In this document: positions 11,830 to 22,163 of the stretch, one piece after another
Layout: each line of letters begins with the position of its first letter
Position numbering within the stretch: position 1 is the first letter of the stretch
Origin: Stomoxys calcitrans
Taxonomy: Eukaryota; Arthropoda; Insecta; Diptera; Muscidae
NCBI RefSeq assembly: GCF_963082655.1
Contig: NC_081553.1
Coordinates: 41,147,812 to 41,211,811, forward strand
Length of the DNA: 64,000 bases
Reading direction: 5' to 3'
Position numbers and translations under genes: made by a program
Notes under the pieces: generated by a model
Database searches by the model: none
The model's input: the letters and a program-made list of their open reading frames with translations, nothing else
What the model was told of the DNA's origin: nothing

Positions 11830-12332
11830 TTTGATACCCATATTGTCCTTATCGGTCCACTTTTGATTTTGGGTGGTGTTTTTGGGGTTGCGGTGCAGGG
11901 TCCGACCCCTTCCGTTCTCAATAAATTATAAATCCTATTCCTGGCCATATTCGTAATCTACTCCGGAATACCTTTCATTTGAATCCAAGATTGTCATGAT
12001 CGTCAAATAAACCTATTTTAAGGGGTTTTGGGGCTGGGACGACCCCCCAGGTACTTGGAGCCAACTTTTATTATGAAATTCGTACTCTACTCTTGAATGC
12101 CTTTCATTTGAATCCTATATTATTCCGATCAGATCGCTTTTATTTTTCGGTAGTACTTTTGGGGTAAGGGGGAGGGTCCGCCCCCCTCGCGATATCAAAA
12201 ATTTATATAGCCTATGTTTCCTTCCAGACCAGTCTACATACACAATCTGTGAAAATTTCAAGGTAATCGGTTCCGCCGTTTTTGAGTCTATACAGAACAA
12301 ATAAACAAACACAAATTGAATTTTATAGCGTC
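11830..12332. mobile_element. Dispersed repeat D, right part
   Basis: It continues the D units after the nested family A element and ends with GTCTATACAGAACAAATAAA, then CAAACACAAATTGAATTTTA. The copy at 22995-25640 has the same terminal landmark in reverse complement (TTTGTGTTTGTTTGTTTGTA). Confidence 0.5.
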
Positions 12333-12654
12333 CCTGAAGAATGAAAAGCGTTCCTGCTTTCAGCAAAAAAGACTTCTAACCAAAGACGAAACGCGTCCCA
12401 TAGTGGTTGGTGTGTGTTGCTATCTCTGACTTTCCATTACCATTTTGCAAAGATAATCTCCGATCATTAAGCTCGTCTCCAAAGAGAAACAAACAAAAAC
12501 TTAGATTAGTCAGAGTCTCTGACTCATCTCCGTCAAATTTTCCTTTTAAAATAAGTAACCCAATTTCTAAAAAAAGGTTTTGATTCGATTCCACATTAAT
12601 TAATTAAAAACAGACATTAGAGGAAGTAAAAAATAAAAAACCATTTCTTATTGT

Positions 12655-12758
12655 GTGATTCCCACGAACAAAGGGTATTTTTTCTTATTTAAAAACAGAA
12701 TGGGTATTGATGTTCAATGCCTATAAAAGTTAAAGCCAAAACCCAATGCTACATCAGT
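12655..12758 (+). promoter_or_regulatory. Cecropin 2 promoter: kB-like motifs, TATA box, initiator
   Basis: TATAAAAG at 12722-12729 is followed about 30 bp later by an ATCAGT initiator (12753-12758). Upstream are GTGATTCCC (12655-12663, a reversed kB half matching the one beside the cecropin pseudogene) and GGGTATTTTT (12673-12682), close to the GGGTATCTTT of cecropin 1. Further upstream is AGATAA at 12451-12456. Regulation by Rel factors is inferred from known cecropin promoters. Confidence 0.5.
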
Positions 12759-12841
12759 TCTTAACGAAACTCAAGTTAAAGCAAAGCTTAAAGCTACAGT
12801 TCTATTTGAATATAAACTTTTCAAAAAGTATTATCGAAACA

Positions 12842-13106
12842 ATGAAAGTTTTGCTATTCGTTGCCTTTGTGTTGGCTATCTTTGTTACACAAGGTGAAGC
12901 CGGTTGGTTAAGAGATTTTGGAAAGAAAATTGTAAGTAGTTATATTCAGAATAAGTGTCCTGAAAATATCTTTTATTTATCAACTAAATTTTAATTTAAT
13001 TTTTTAATTGCAGGAACGTGTTGGTCAACATACTCGCGATGCCACCCTTCAAGTTATTGATATTGCCCAAAAGGCTGCAAATGTTGCTGAAACATTTAAA
13101 GGATGA
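12842..13106 (+). CDS. Cec: Cecropin 2 precursor (60 aa, 2 exons)
   Basis: Exon 1 is 12842-12931 and exon 2 is 13014-13106. The 82-bp intron (GTAAGT...GCAG) sits at the same phase-0 position as in cecropins 1 and 3. The 60-residue precursor has a 20-residue signal peptide ending GEA and a 40-residue peptide that starts [10 protein letters not shown], continues [20 protein letters not shown] and ends in Gly. An Asp in the first helix and extra acidic residues in the second lower the net charge to about +2 by my count, well below a classical cecropin. The stop is TGA; AATAAA follows at 13185-13190. The ATG follows a 90-nt leader with no upstream ATG in a better context. Family membership is secure. 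Whether it acts on bacteria or has a specialised role cannot be read from sequence. Confidence 0.94.
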
Positions 13107-13447
13107 TTATGAAGCAGACTGATTTTTTAGGATAACAAATTTAAGATATTGTATAAAATAGATATTTATTTATTAAAAATTTATAATAAACCATTTCAAT
13201 TAACAAAAGTTTCTCTCTTTTTAATTTCTACGAAAAATAAATAATCAAAAATGTGGGGGTTGTAAAAAATATAATGGGTACATTAAATTTGAAAAAATAA
13301 AATACGTCTGAGCTGTGCTAAAAGTTCAATCCTCATCTAACTGTGTGAATATCGGTCAAAACTTGTGGCTACTAATGCCTTAAAAGTGCAAATCGACATT
13401 ATATACAGTGGTGAACATAAAAATAGGGTTAACGTTCTTAAGTTAAA
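13107..13447. other. Cecropin 2 3' region and unassigned spacer
   Basis: It contains the cecropin 2 3' UTR with AATAAA at 13185-13190; after that I see no feature before the next HINE element. Confidence 0.5.
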
Positions 13448-14622
13448 CAAATAAAAGCGCGTTAAGTTCGGCCGAGCCGAATCTTATGTACCCTCCACCA
13501 TGGATCGCATTTGACACCTTATTTGAATCACTTTTTTCAAATATATATGAGATAGATCTACAGATACAGATGAACCGCAAAATTGCAGCCACGTTTAATA
13601 TAACAGCCAACTAATTGCGCCCCCTAGAGGCTCAAGAAGTACAAGTGCGGGCGATCGGTTTTTAAGGCAGCTATATCAAGATATAAACTTATTTGGACTT
13701 TGCACGGGTGTTGAAGCCTATAGAAAAACTTATGGAGGAAATTTTCAGCCAAATTGGGTGGCTTGGGGGGCTTCTTAAGGCTCAAGAAGTTAAATCTGAA
13801 GATCGGTTTGTATATATAAAGACGTTCCGAGGTTTGTATGAGAGCTGTACCAGGTTATGAAACGACTTGGACCCAACCTTAACACAGTTATTGGAACTCA
13901 AAATAAAACACCTTATGTAAAATGACAGCCAAATCGAATTGAGCCCTCTAGAGGCTTAAGAAGTCAGGTCCGACATCGGTTTATATATCGGTTTGTATAT
14001 ATAAAGTCAAGATACAAGACGTTCCGAGGTTTGTATGAGAGCTGTACCAGGTTATGAAACAATTTGGACCCAATCTTAACACAGTAATTGGAAATCAAAA
14101 TAAAACACGTTATGCAAAATTACAGCCAAATCGAATTGAGCCCTCTAGAGGCTTAAGAAGTCAGTTCCGACATCGGTTTATATAGCAGCTATATCAGGTA
14201 AGGGGGTGATTTAGATCATTATTGGCATAGTTTTTTAAAATCATAACAGAACACCTCACTCGGAAATTCAGCCGAATCGTATAAAAAATGGCGTCCTATA
14301 GAGCCTCAAGAAGTCAAGATCAGAGGTCGGTTTACAAGACAGCTATATCAAAACATGGACCGATATGTCCCAGTTACAATCCCAACCGACCTACACTAAA
14401 AGGAAGTATTTGTGGAAATTTTCAAACGTTTAGCCTTACTCCTTTAAAAATTAGCATGATTTCGTCAGACAGGCAGGAGGACGGACATAGCTAAATCGAC
14501 ATTGAATGTCAAGACGATTAGAATATGTAAACTTTGTTGGGTCTCAGATCTATATGTCGACGTGGTACATACAGATTGAGGAAATTAGTATACCCCCTCT
14601 TATGGTGGAGGGTATACAAATT
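13448..14622 (-). mobile_element. HINE family A, full span but decayed
   Basis: Left end AAATAAAAGCGCGTTAAGTT with palindrome TTCGGCCGAGCCGAA and ACCCTCCACCATGG; right end ATACCCCCTCTTATGGTGGA then GGGTATAC. Two internal blocks (about 13790-13900 and 13990-14130) are near duplicates, sharing GACGTTCCGAGGTTTGTATG. Confidence 0.75.
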
Positions 14623-14639
14623 TACGTTTTATTGAAAAA

Positions 14640-15275
14640 CAGCAAAAAGGAAAAAAGACTGGTTTATATGGGAGCTACCGTATTTGGCACAGTTTTTGGA
14701 AGTTTTGGAAGTAACTGAACACCGCATGCAAAATTTCAGCTAAATCGGACAAAAATGGCGGATTGTAAGGACTCAAGAAGTCAAATCGGGAGATCGGTTT
14801 ATATGGGAGCTATATCAGGTCATAGACCGATTTGGACCGTAACTGGCACAGTTGCTGAAAGTCATAAAAACACTACATGCAAAATTTGAGCTAAATCGGA
14901 CAGAAATGGCAGCTTCCAGGGGCTCAAGAAGTCAAATCGGGAGATCGGTTTATATCGGAGCTATGTCAGGTTATAGACCGATTTGGACCGTACGTATCAC
15001 AGTTATTTGAAGTCATAACACAACACTACGTGCAAAATTTCAGCTAAATCGGACAAAAATTGTGGCTTCCAAGGGCTCAAGAAATCAAATCGGGAGATCG
15101 GTTTATATGGGAGCTATATCTGTATCTGAACCGATATGGCCCATTTGCAATCCCCAACGACCTACATCAATATTGCGAGTCTACGCAAAATTTCAAGCGG
15201 CTAGCTTTACGCGTTCAACCTCTATCGTGATTTTGACAGACGAACGGACATGGCTAGATCGTCTCAGAGCATTTC
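14640..15275 (-). mobile_element. HINE family A units (partial)
   Basis: Three units of about 150 bp with GGGAGATCGGTTTATATGGG landmarks, ending near GACAGACGAACGGACATGGC and TAGATCG. No terminal palindrome. Confidence 0.6.
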
Positions 15276-15479
15276 CCTTTGCAAAGAAAATCTCCGATCT
15301 TTGATCTCGTCTTGAAAGCAAAACAAACAAAAATTATGACATTTTATGATCTTCGCCCTAACAGACAAAAAACTTGAAATGTTAATTTTATTAGTTTCAA
15401 TTTTATAATAGTACTAGCAGGCCAGGTGTGCTTCGCGGTCCCCGGCACGTACAACTTGCTGCCATGGTATTGCCACTCA

Positions 15480-15800
15480 AAATTGCAAATTGTGCCCATG
15501 AACATTCCACTAAGGAACAGGGGCAAACTTCTCACATATCAATGAGTGCAGTCCGATTGAGCTTGAACTTGCTCAATGATAAGGGGCCTCCATTTTATAG
15601 CCGAGTCCGAACGGCGTGCCGTAGTGCGACACCTCTTTGGAGAGAAGTTTTACATGGCATAGTACCTCACAAATGTTGCCAGCATTAGGGGGGGAAAACC
15701 ACCGCTGAAAAATTTTTCTAATGGTCTCGCCAGGATTCGAACCCACGCGTGCAGCGTCATAGGCGGACATGCTAACCTCTGCGTTACTGTGGCCTCCGGA
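15480..15800 (-). mobile_element. tRNA-derived SINE, full length, with 11-bp target duplication
   Basis: Read on the minus strand it has an A-box-like AACGCAGAGGTTAGCATGTC and a B box GGGTTCGAATCCTGGCGAG, the internal RNA polymerase III promoter of tRNA-type SINEs. Direct repeats ATTGCCACTCA at 15469-15479 and 15801-15811 bracket it exactly, so the ends are defined (321 bp). Its sequence matches the plus-strand copy at 49804-50110. Confidence 0.9.
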
Positions 15801-15811
15801 ATTGCCACTCA

Positions 15812-16590
15812 CTGTTTCAAATTTCAGCGAGATGTATTAATAAATCCGCCTTTTACGGATTTTACACCCTACATCGACTGATTAGTCTATGTGGCAGCTT
15901 AATCAAAACATGATTCGATGTGGACCATTACCAGACTTAAGGTTCTAAATCGGCAGATCGGTCTATATGAAAGCTATATCACAATATGGTTCGAGCTGGA
16001 TCATTTTTAGTTTGGATGTCGGCAGGCTTAAGACCCTCAATCGACAGATCGGTCTATAAGGTCTGATTAGGACTATATTGGGGTCAGAAGGCGGGAGGCC
16101 CAAGGCCTCACTGGTTCAAATTTGGCCCGATTGGGACTATATTCGGCCCGACTATATATGGCCCGACTATATATATGGCCCGATTGGGACTACAAAATGC
16201 GGATTTTAAGGACTTAAAACCCTAAATCAGCAGATCGGTCTATATGGCAGCTATATCTAAACATGGTCAGATCTAGACCATATTCGGGTCGAATTACGGA
16301 AGGCCTAAATTAACTCACTGTTGCAAATTTCGGATAAAAACTTTGCTCTTTATGGGATTCAGATCATTCTATATGAGCCGTATTAAAAAAATACAGATCT
16401 GAACCAAAACCTTATTATACTTCTTGAGTCTCTAAAGGAGACTCTATGAAAAATCCATGGGGATTGCTAGTTATGACCTCCCACTATCATTTTTTAGTTT
16501 CTGCCTGTAAAGAGAACTTGACAGTGCGATCCATGCTAGGTGGTATTATCAGATTCGGCCAAGCCAAACTTAACGCACTTTTACTTGTTA
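15812..16590. mobile_element. HINE family C-like mosaic, ends against a cecropin pseudogene
   Basis: Units with GATCGGTCTATATG and GCAGCTATATC lead into GGTGGTATTATCAGATTCGG, CCAAGCCAAACTTAACGCAC and TTTTACTTGTTA, the HINE 3' end. The internal units and the end module have opposite relative orientations, so this is a composite. Its terminus abuts the stop codon region of the cecropin pseudogene. Confidence 0.6.
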
Positions 16591-16595
16591 ATGTC

Positions 16596-16830
16596 TCACC
16601 TTTTAATGTTGCTGCCTGCTGAGCAACACCAATCACTTTGATGGCAGTATCACAAATGTCTTTGTCTACACCTAAAAGACAAAAACTACTATCAACTGCT
16701 TAATTGTACTTCCCCCCATGATGGGCTTACCGTCTGTTGCGGATTTCTTACCATTCCGATTCAACGTGCACACCACACCGTAAACAGGCAAGACAAAGGC
16801 ATTAAACATAACTATTTTGTTGAAGTTCAT
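16596..16830 (-). pseudogene. Cecropin pseudogene, inverted relative to the three intact genes
   Basis: Minus-strand exon 1 (16830-16731) starts MNFNK like cecropin 1, continues with a signal-like stretch (IVMFNAFVLPVY) and ends at a GTAAG donor (16730-16726). Exon 2 (16671-16596) follows a TTTTAG acceptor; DTAIKVIGVAQQAA and TLKG can be read in it and it ends GGTGA. Damage: the Gly-Trp start of the mature peptide is gone; exon 1 is 100 nt instead of a multiple of three; exon 2 has indels in the ERVGQHT segment and lacks nine bases of the AANV segment. No open frame joins the two exons. A HINE terminus begins within six bases of its end. Upstream on the same strand a kB-like site and a TATA-like ATAAAAG survive at 16995-17014. 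Homology is clear from exon structure and motifs. Confidence 0.82.
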
Positions 16831-16994
16831 AATCATATAAACAGTAGTCAGTATGACGAAGAGAATTTGTAAAAGCATGAATGAATACTCCTAAAAAGAA
16901 CGAAATGCATTCCATGCATGCATGTTTTACTTGTGTACAAAAGGTTTGGGTCAACTTACGCAAAAAAAAAGTTACAAGCCAAGACAAAGAATGT

Positions 16995-17014
16995 CTTTTA
17001 TGCAGGGGAATCAC
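16995..17014 (-). promoter_or_regulatory. Relic promoter of the cecropin pseudogene
   Basis: GGGGAATCAC (plus-strand reading, 17005-17014) reads GTGATTCCCC on the gene strand and is followed almost at once by ATAAAAG. The same GTGATTCCC core occurs upstream of cecropin 2 (12655-12663), and GGGATTCCCTGC upstream of cecropin 3 is similar. Kept kB and TATA motifs next to a broken coding region suggest recent death. Confidence 0.4.
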
Positions 17015-17097
17015 TTTATTTTAAATATGATTAAGCTCTTTGTTTAAAACAAAATAGAGTATAAAAAAATTAATTTTTAGGGGTTTAAACTGCATTT

Positions 17098-17190
17098 GAC
17101 GCTGAATGGTTGGGTTCGAATCCTGGCGAGAACATCAGAAAACAAATTCAGCAGTGGTTATACATGAAGATCTGTAGTGGTTATTAGCCC
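17098..17190 (+). mobile_element. SINE fragment with B box
   Basis: It contains GGGTTCGAATCCTGGCGAGA followed by ACATCAGAAAACAAATTCAG and GTGGTTA, matching the SINE centre. A box absent. Confidence 0.65.
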
Positions 17191-18863
17191 TGTGGATCGG
17201 TAGATCTCATAAATAAGAGCGTGCTAAGTTCGGCCGGGCCGAAACTTATATACCCTCCACCATGGAACGCATTTGTCGAGTTCTTTTCTCTTTTTAGGCA
17301 AACAAAGGATAAAAGATAAGAATTACAATGATATCGGTGCTATAATATCAAGTTATGGCCCTATTCGGACCATACTTGAATTTTATGTTGTATACCAGTA
17401 GTAAAAGTCATTCAGCTAATTCGAATAAGAATTGCGCCCTTTGGGGTTCAAAAAGTAAAATAGAGAGATCGGTTTATATGGGAGCTGTATCTGGCTATAG
17501 ACCGATTCAGACCATATTTGACACGAATGTTGAAGGTCATGAGAGGCGGCGTTGCACAAAATTGCAACTAAATCGGATAAGAATTGCGCCCTCTAAAGGC
17601 TCAAGAAGTCAAGAGCCCAGATCGGTTTATATGGCAGCTATATCAGGTTATGAAACAATTTCAACCATATTTGGCACAGTTATTGGAAGTCATAACAAAA
17701 CACGTCGTGCAAAATTTCAGCCAAATTGGAAGAAGTCAAGACCCCAGATCGGTTTATATGGCAGCTATATCAGGTTTTGAACCAATTTGAACCATATTTA
17801 GCACAGTTATTGGAAGTCATAACAAAACACGTTGTACAAAATTTCAGCCAAATCGGATAATAATTGCGATCTCTAGAGGCTCAAGAAATCAATATCCCCT
17901 ATCGGTTTATATGGCAGCTATATCAGGTTTTGAACCAATTTGAACCATACAGGTTATGGATCGATTTCAATCATAACAAAATACGTCATGCAAAATTTCA
18001 GCCAAATTGGATAGGATTTGCGCCCTCTAGAGGCTCAAGAAGTCAAGATTCATGATCGGTTTATATGGCAGTTATATCAGGTTATGGACCGGATTTAACC
18101 AAACAGGTTATGGATCGATTTCAATCATAGCGAAACACATCGTTCAACTTTCGCCCCCTCTAGAGGCTCAAGAAGTCAAGACCCCAGATCGGTTTATATG
18201 GCAGCTATATCAGGTTATGAACCAATTTGAACCATATTTGGCACAGTTATTAGAAGTCATAACAAAACACGTCGTGCAAAATTTCAGCCAAATCGGATAA
18301 GCATTGCGCCCTCTAGAGGCTCAAGAAGTCAAGACCCCAGATCGGTTTATATGGCAGCTATATATAAGGTTATGAACCCATTTGAACCATATTTGGCACA
18401 GTTATTGGAAGTCATAACAAAACACGTCATTCAAAATTTCAGCCAAATCGGATGAGAAGTGCGCCCTCTAGTGGCTTAAGAAGTCAAGACCCCAGCTATA
18501 TTAGGTTATAAACCAATTTTAACCAAATTTGGCACAGTTATTGGAAGTCATAACAAAACACGTCATGCAAAATGTCAGCCACATCGAATGAGAATTGCGC
18601 CCTCTAGTGGCTCAAGAAGTCAAAATCCAAGAGCGGTTTATATGACAGCTCAAGAAGCAAAATCGGGAGATCGGTTTATATGGGAGCTGTATCAAGCTAT
18701 AGTGCGATATTGGACACGTATGTTGAAGGTAATGGGAGAAGCAGTTGTACAAAAGTTCTGCCAAATCGGAAGAAAATTGCGCCCTCTAGTGGCTCAAGAA
18801 GGCAAAATTCAATATCGGTTTATATGACAGCTGTATCAAAATATGGACCGATATGCCCATTTA

Positions 18864-18916
18864 TTGGGTTACCCAAAAAGTATGAAAAATCCGCAATTAC
18901 TTTTTGGGCAACCCAA
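18864..18916. mobile_element. Minimal 53-bp mariner-type MITE
   Basis: It is essentially two inverted repeats end to end: TTGGGTTACCCAAAAAGTAT and the reverse-complementary right arm CAATTACTTTTTGGGCAACC. It is flanked by TA on both sides. The same site without insertion appears in other family A copies, which read CCCATTTACAATCCC (for example near 60831). Confidence 0.88.
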
Positions 18917-18989
18917 TACAATCCCAACCGACCTATACTGATAAGAAGTATTTGTGCAAAATTTCAAGCGGCTAGCTTTATGGACGAAA

Positions 18990-19265
18990 TTAAGTGTGCT
19001 TTCGATAGACAGACGGACGGACGGACAGACAGTCCGACGGGCAGACGGATAGACGGACAAACGAACAAAGTGACGGACAGAGGGACGGACAGAAGGACGG
19101 ACGGACAGACGGACGGACGGACAGACGGACGGACGGACAGACGGACGGACAGATTGACGGACATACGGACGAACAATCGACAGACGGACGGACAATCGAC
19201 AGACGGACGGACAATCGACAGACGGACTGCAAACAGACGGACGGACAGACGGACGGACGAACATG
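18990..19265. repeat. GACG/GACA tetranucleotide array
   Basis: About 280 bp of imperfect 4-bp repeats (GACG, GACA and occasional variants). It is an expansion of the short GTCY block every HINE copy here carries. Long open frames through it on both strands are artefacts of the repeat. Confidence 0.9.
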
Positions 19266-19374
19266 ACTAGATCGACTTAGAATGTCATGATGGTTAAGAA
19301 TATATATACTTTATGGGGTCTCAGGCGAATATTTTTAGGAGGAAGCTCTACGTGCGACAGTGAAATGGTCTACC

Positions 19375-19795
19375 GAAAGTGCTCTATGCATGAAAGACAG
19401 AAGTGGTTCTTTTCAGCAGGAAAGAATAAGTTACCTAAAGTGGCGCCTTTCCCCTTGGGAGGAGAGAATGTTCTATTTACTGAAAGCTCAAAGTAACTGT
19501 ATGTTTTGCTGCTCATGAAATTGAACTTCAAATCTAATATTTTAAAAGGGCATGAATGCAACTCTTGCCCTTTACACCTGCAAAAGAGCCATTTATTTAC
19601 AATTCCCGACGTTCCAGGCAGTTTGAATTACACATTGCCTGAGCCGCTTTTTGATAAAAGTACTGTACTACTGTTCCTGATAAAAGCGATTGGAACTACA
19701 ATATCCCTGGTAATGAAAGTTAAAAAGACTTTTATGTGTTTAGGTTGTCCCTGTTACTTAATGGAATGTTCATGGGCAAATTTCAAATCGTCTCC
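19375..19795 (+). pseudogene. Non-LTR retrotransposon fragment
   Basis: Frame pieces such as KWFFSAGKNKLPKVAPFPLG and ENVLFTESSK, and the DNA around GCAACTCTTGCCCTTTACAC, closely match the pol relic at 58840-59480. Only this central part is present and it is interrupted by frameshifts. Confidence 0.65.
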
Positions 19796-20190
19796 TGATT
19801 TTTATACCCACTACCATAGGATGGGAGTATACTAATCTAGTCATTCCGTTTGTAGCACCTCGAAATATTCGTCTAAGACCCCATAAAGTATTTATATTCT
19901 GAGTCGATCTAGCCATGTCCGTCCGTCGACCTGTCGAAATCACGATAGAGATCGAACGCATACCAAGTGCGGCCCAAATCGGACTATAACCTGTTATAGC
20001 TCCCATATAAACCGATCTCCCGATTTGACTTATTTAGCCTCTGGAAGCCACAATTTTTATCCGATTTAGCTCAAATTTTACAGATAGTGTTCTGTTATGA
20101 CTTCCAACAACTGTGCCAAGTACAGTCCAATCGGTCTATAACCTAATATAGCTTCCATATATATCAATCGCCTGATTTGACTTTCAATCA
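19796..20190 (+). mobile_element. HINE family A, 5' part
   Basis: It starts TTTTTATACCCACTACCATA with GGGAGTATACTAATC and the GTCY block, followed by two units. It breaks off directly before a family B element. Confidence 0.65.
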
Positions 20191-20193
20191 TCA

Positions 20194-22040
20194 TACCCTG
20201 CACTACCACTGTGGTACAGGGTATTATAGATTTGTGCATTTGGAGAAGAGTTAGACCCATTAATAAGTATACCGATCAACTCAGAATCACTTTCTGATTC
20301 GATTTAGCCATGTCCGTCTGTGAGTCCATGTATTGTAATCAAACTGCAGGTCGTATTTGTTGTCCGATTGTCACGAAATTTTGCACATGTCACTTTTTTG
20401 GCCCAAGGACAAATGCTATTGATTTTAAAAAAAATCGGTTCAGATTTAGATATAGCTCCCATATATATCTTTCATCCGATATGGCTTTTTAATGCTATAG
20501 AAGCCACAATTTTCGTCCGATCTTCACAAAATTTGGCGTTGGGTATTTTATTTGAGGTCTACATATGTGTGCAAAATTTCATAAAATTCGGTTTAGATTT
20601 AAATATAGCTACCATAGATATCTTTCATCCGATATGGCCTTTTAAGGCTGTAGAAGTCACAGTTTTAATCCGATCTTTACAAAATTTGGCATGGGGTGTT
20701 CTATTTAAGATCTACATATGTGTGCAAAATTTCATAAAAATCGTTCCAGATTAAGATATAGCTCCCATATATATATATCTTTCATCCGATATGGCTTTTT
20801 AAGGCTGTAGAAGCCACAATTTTCGTCCAATGTTCACAAAATTTGGCATTGGGTATTTTATTTGAGGTCTACATATGTGTGCAAAATTTTATAAAAATCG
20901 GTTCAGATTTAGATATAGCTCTCATATATATCTTTCATCCGATATGGCTTTTTAAGGCTGTAGAAGCCACAATTTTCGTCCGATGTTCACAAAAGTTGGC
21001 ATGGGGTGTTCTATATAAGGTCTACATATGTGTGCAAAATTTCATAAAAATCGTTCCAGATTTAGATATAGCTCCCATATATATCTTTCATCCGATATGG
21101 CCTTTTAAGGCTGTAGAAGCCACAATTTTCGTCCGATCTTCACAAAATTTGGCACGGGGTGTTCTATTTAAGGTCTACATATGTGTGCAAAATTTCATTA
21201 AAATCGGTTCAGATTTAGATCCCATATATATTTTTCATCCGATATGTTTTTTTAAGGCTGTAGAAGCCACAATTTTCATCCGATCTTCACAAAATTTGGC
21301 ATTGAGTATTTTATTTTAGGTCTTCATATGTGTGCAAAATTTCTTAAAAATCGGTTCAGATTTAAATATAGCTCCCATATATATCTTTCATCCGATATGG
21401 CCTTTTAAGGCTGTAGAAGCCACAATTTTCGTCCGATCTTCACAAAATTTGGCATTGATTATCTTATTTGAGGTCTACATATGTGTGCAAAATTTCTTAA
21501 AAATCGGTTCAGATTTGGATATAGCTCTCATATATATCTCTCATCCGACATGGACTTTTATGGCTGTAGAAGTCACAGTTTTCGCCCGATTTTACAAGAG
21601 ACATTTAAATTGACGTTCCAAACGTGCACAAAATTTAATTAAAATCAGTCCTAGTTTAGATATAGTTCCAATGTGCATATTTCATCCGATATGGGCTTTC
21701 GTGGCAGTAAAAACCACAATTTTGGTCACATCTTAATGACATATACTGGGATGTCAATCTCTATTTGACGACCCAGTATGTGTCATTAAAATTGGCACAG
21801 GTTTCGATATAACTCCCATATAATCTTTTATCCGATATGGCCTTTGAAAGATCTGGAAATCCAAATCTTTTGTCCTATGGTAAGAAAATCTTACAAGGTT
21901 CTAAATTGTTAACCAAATTAAAGTCTGACTAGATTTCTAGATAAGTTCTACATATGTATAAAAAGTACTCCATGCACTAGGTGGTGTAGGGTATTATAAA
22001 GTCGGCACCGCCCGACTTTTGCCTTTCCTTACTGGTTTTA
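20194..22040 (+). mobile_element. HINE family B, near-complete, with about eight tandem units
   Basis: It starts TACCCTGCACTACCACTGTG with GGTACAGGGTATTATAG, has the GATTTAGCCATGTCCGTC module, then about eight tandem units of roughly 150-160 bp (20450-21660), each with GATATAGCTCCCATATATAT, TTTAAGGCTGTAGAAGCCAC and TACATATGTGTGCAAAATTT. It ends GGTGTAGGGTATTATAAAGT, CGGCACCGCCCGACTTTTGC, TTACTGG. The unbroken frames in this stretch come from the unit length and are not genes. Confidence 0.85.
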
Positions 22041-22163
22041 AACTAATTTTGGCACCAAGGAAGTTTACCTTTTTCGGTTACAAAAATTCAGAATGAATTC
22101 GGAAGAAAAATGTTTCATATGTCAAAGAACGGTAAAAACAATTTTAAATTTCTCTCAAAAAAT

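Larger units (their letters stand above)
17213..19334 (-). mobile_element. Long HINE family A element with expanded GTCY block
   Basis: Left end AAGAGCGTGCTAAGTTCGGC with the palindrome, then about ten units of roughly 110-170 bp, most carrying TATATGGCAGCTATATCAGG. Several adjacent units (17590-18560) are very similar, indicating recent unit duplication. A 53-bp MITE is nested at 18864-18916, and the GACG/GACA block is expanded to about 280 bp. The TATACCC start module is lost where a non-LTR fragment begins. Confidence 0.8.

Noticed and set aside
18869..19270. Long open frames on both strands through 18.9-19.3 kb with regular Arg/Thr/Asp or Ser/Val/Pro repeats
   Set aside because: They are the translation of a 4-bp tandem repeat inside a HINE element, open in several frames at once.
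20320..21613. Frames of 93-158 codons with repeated IYIFHPIWPFKAVEATIF
   Set aside because: They follow the tandem units of a family B HINE; the repetition reflects unit length, with no start context or known domain.
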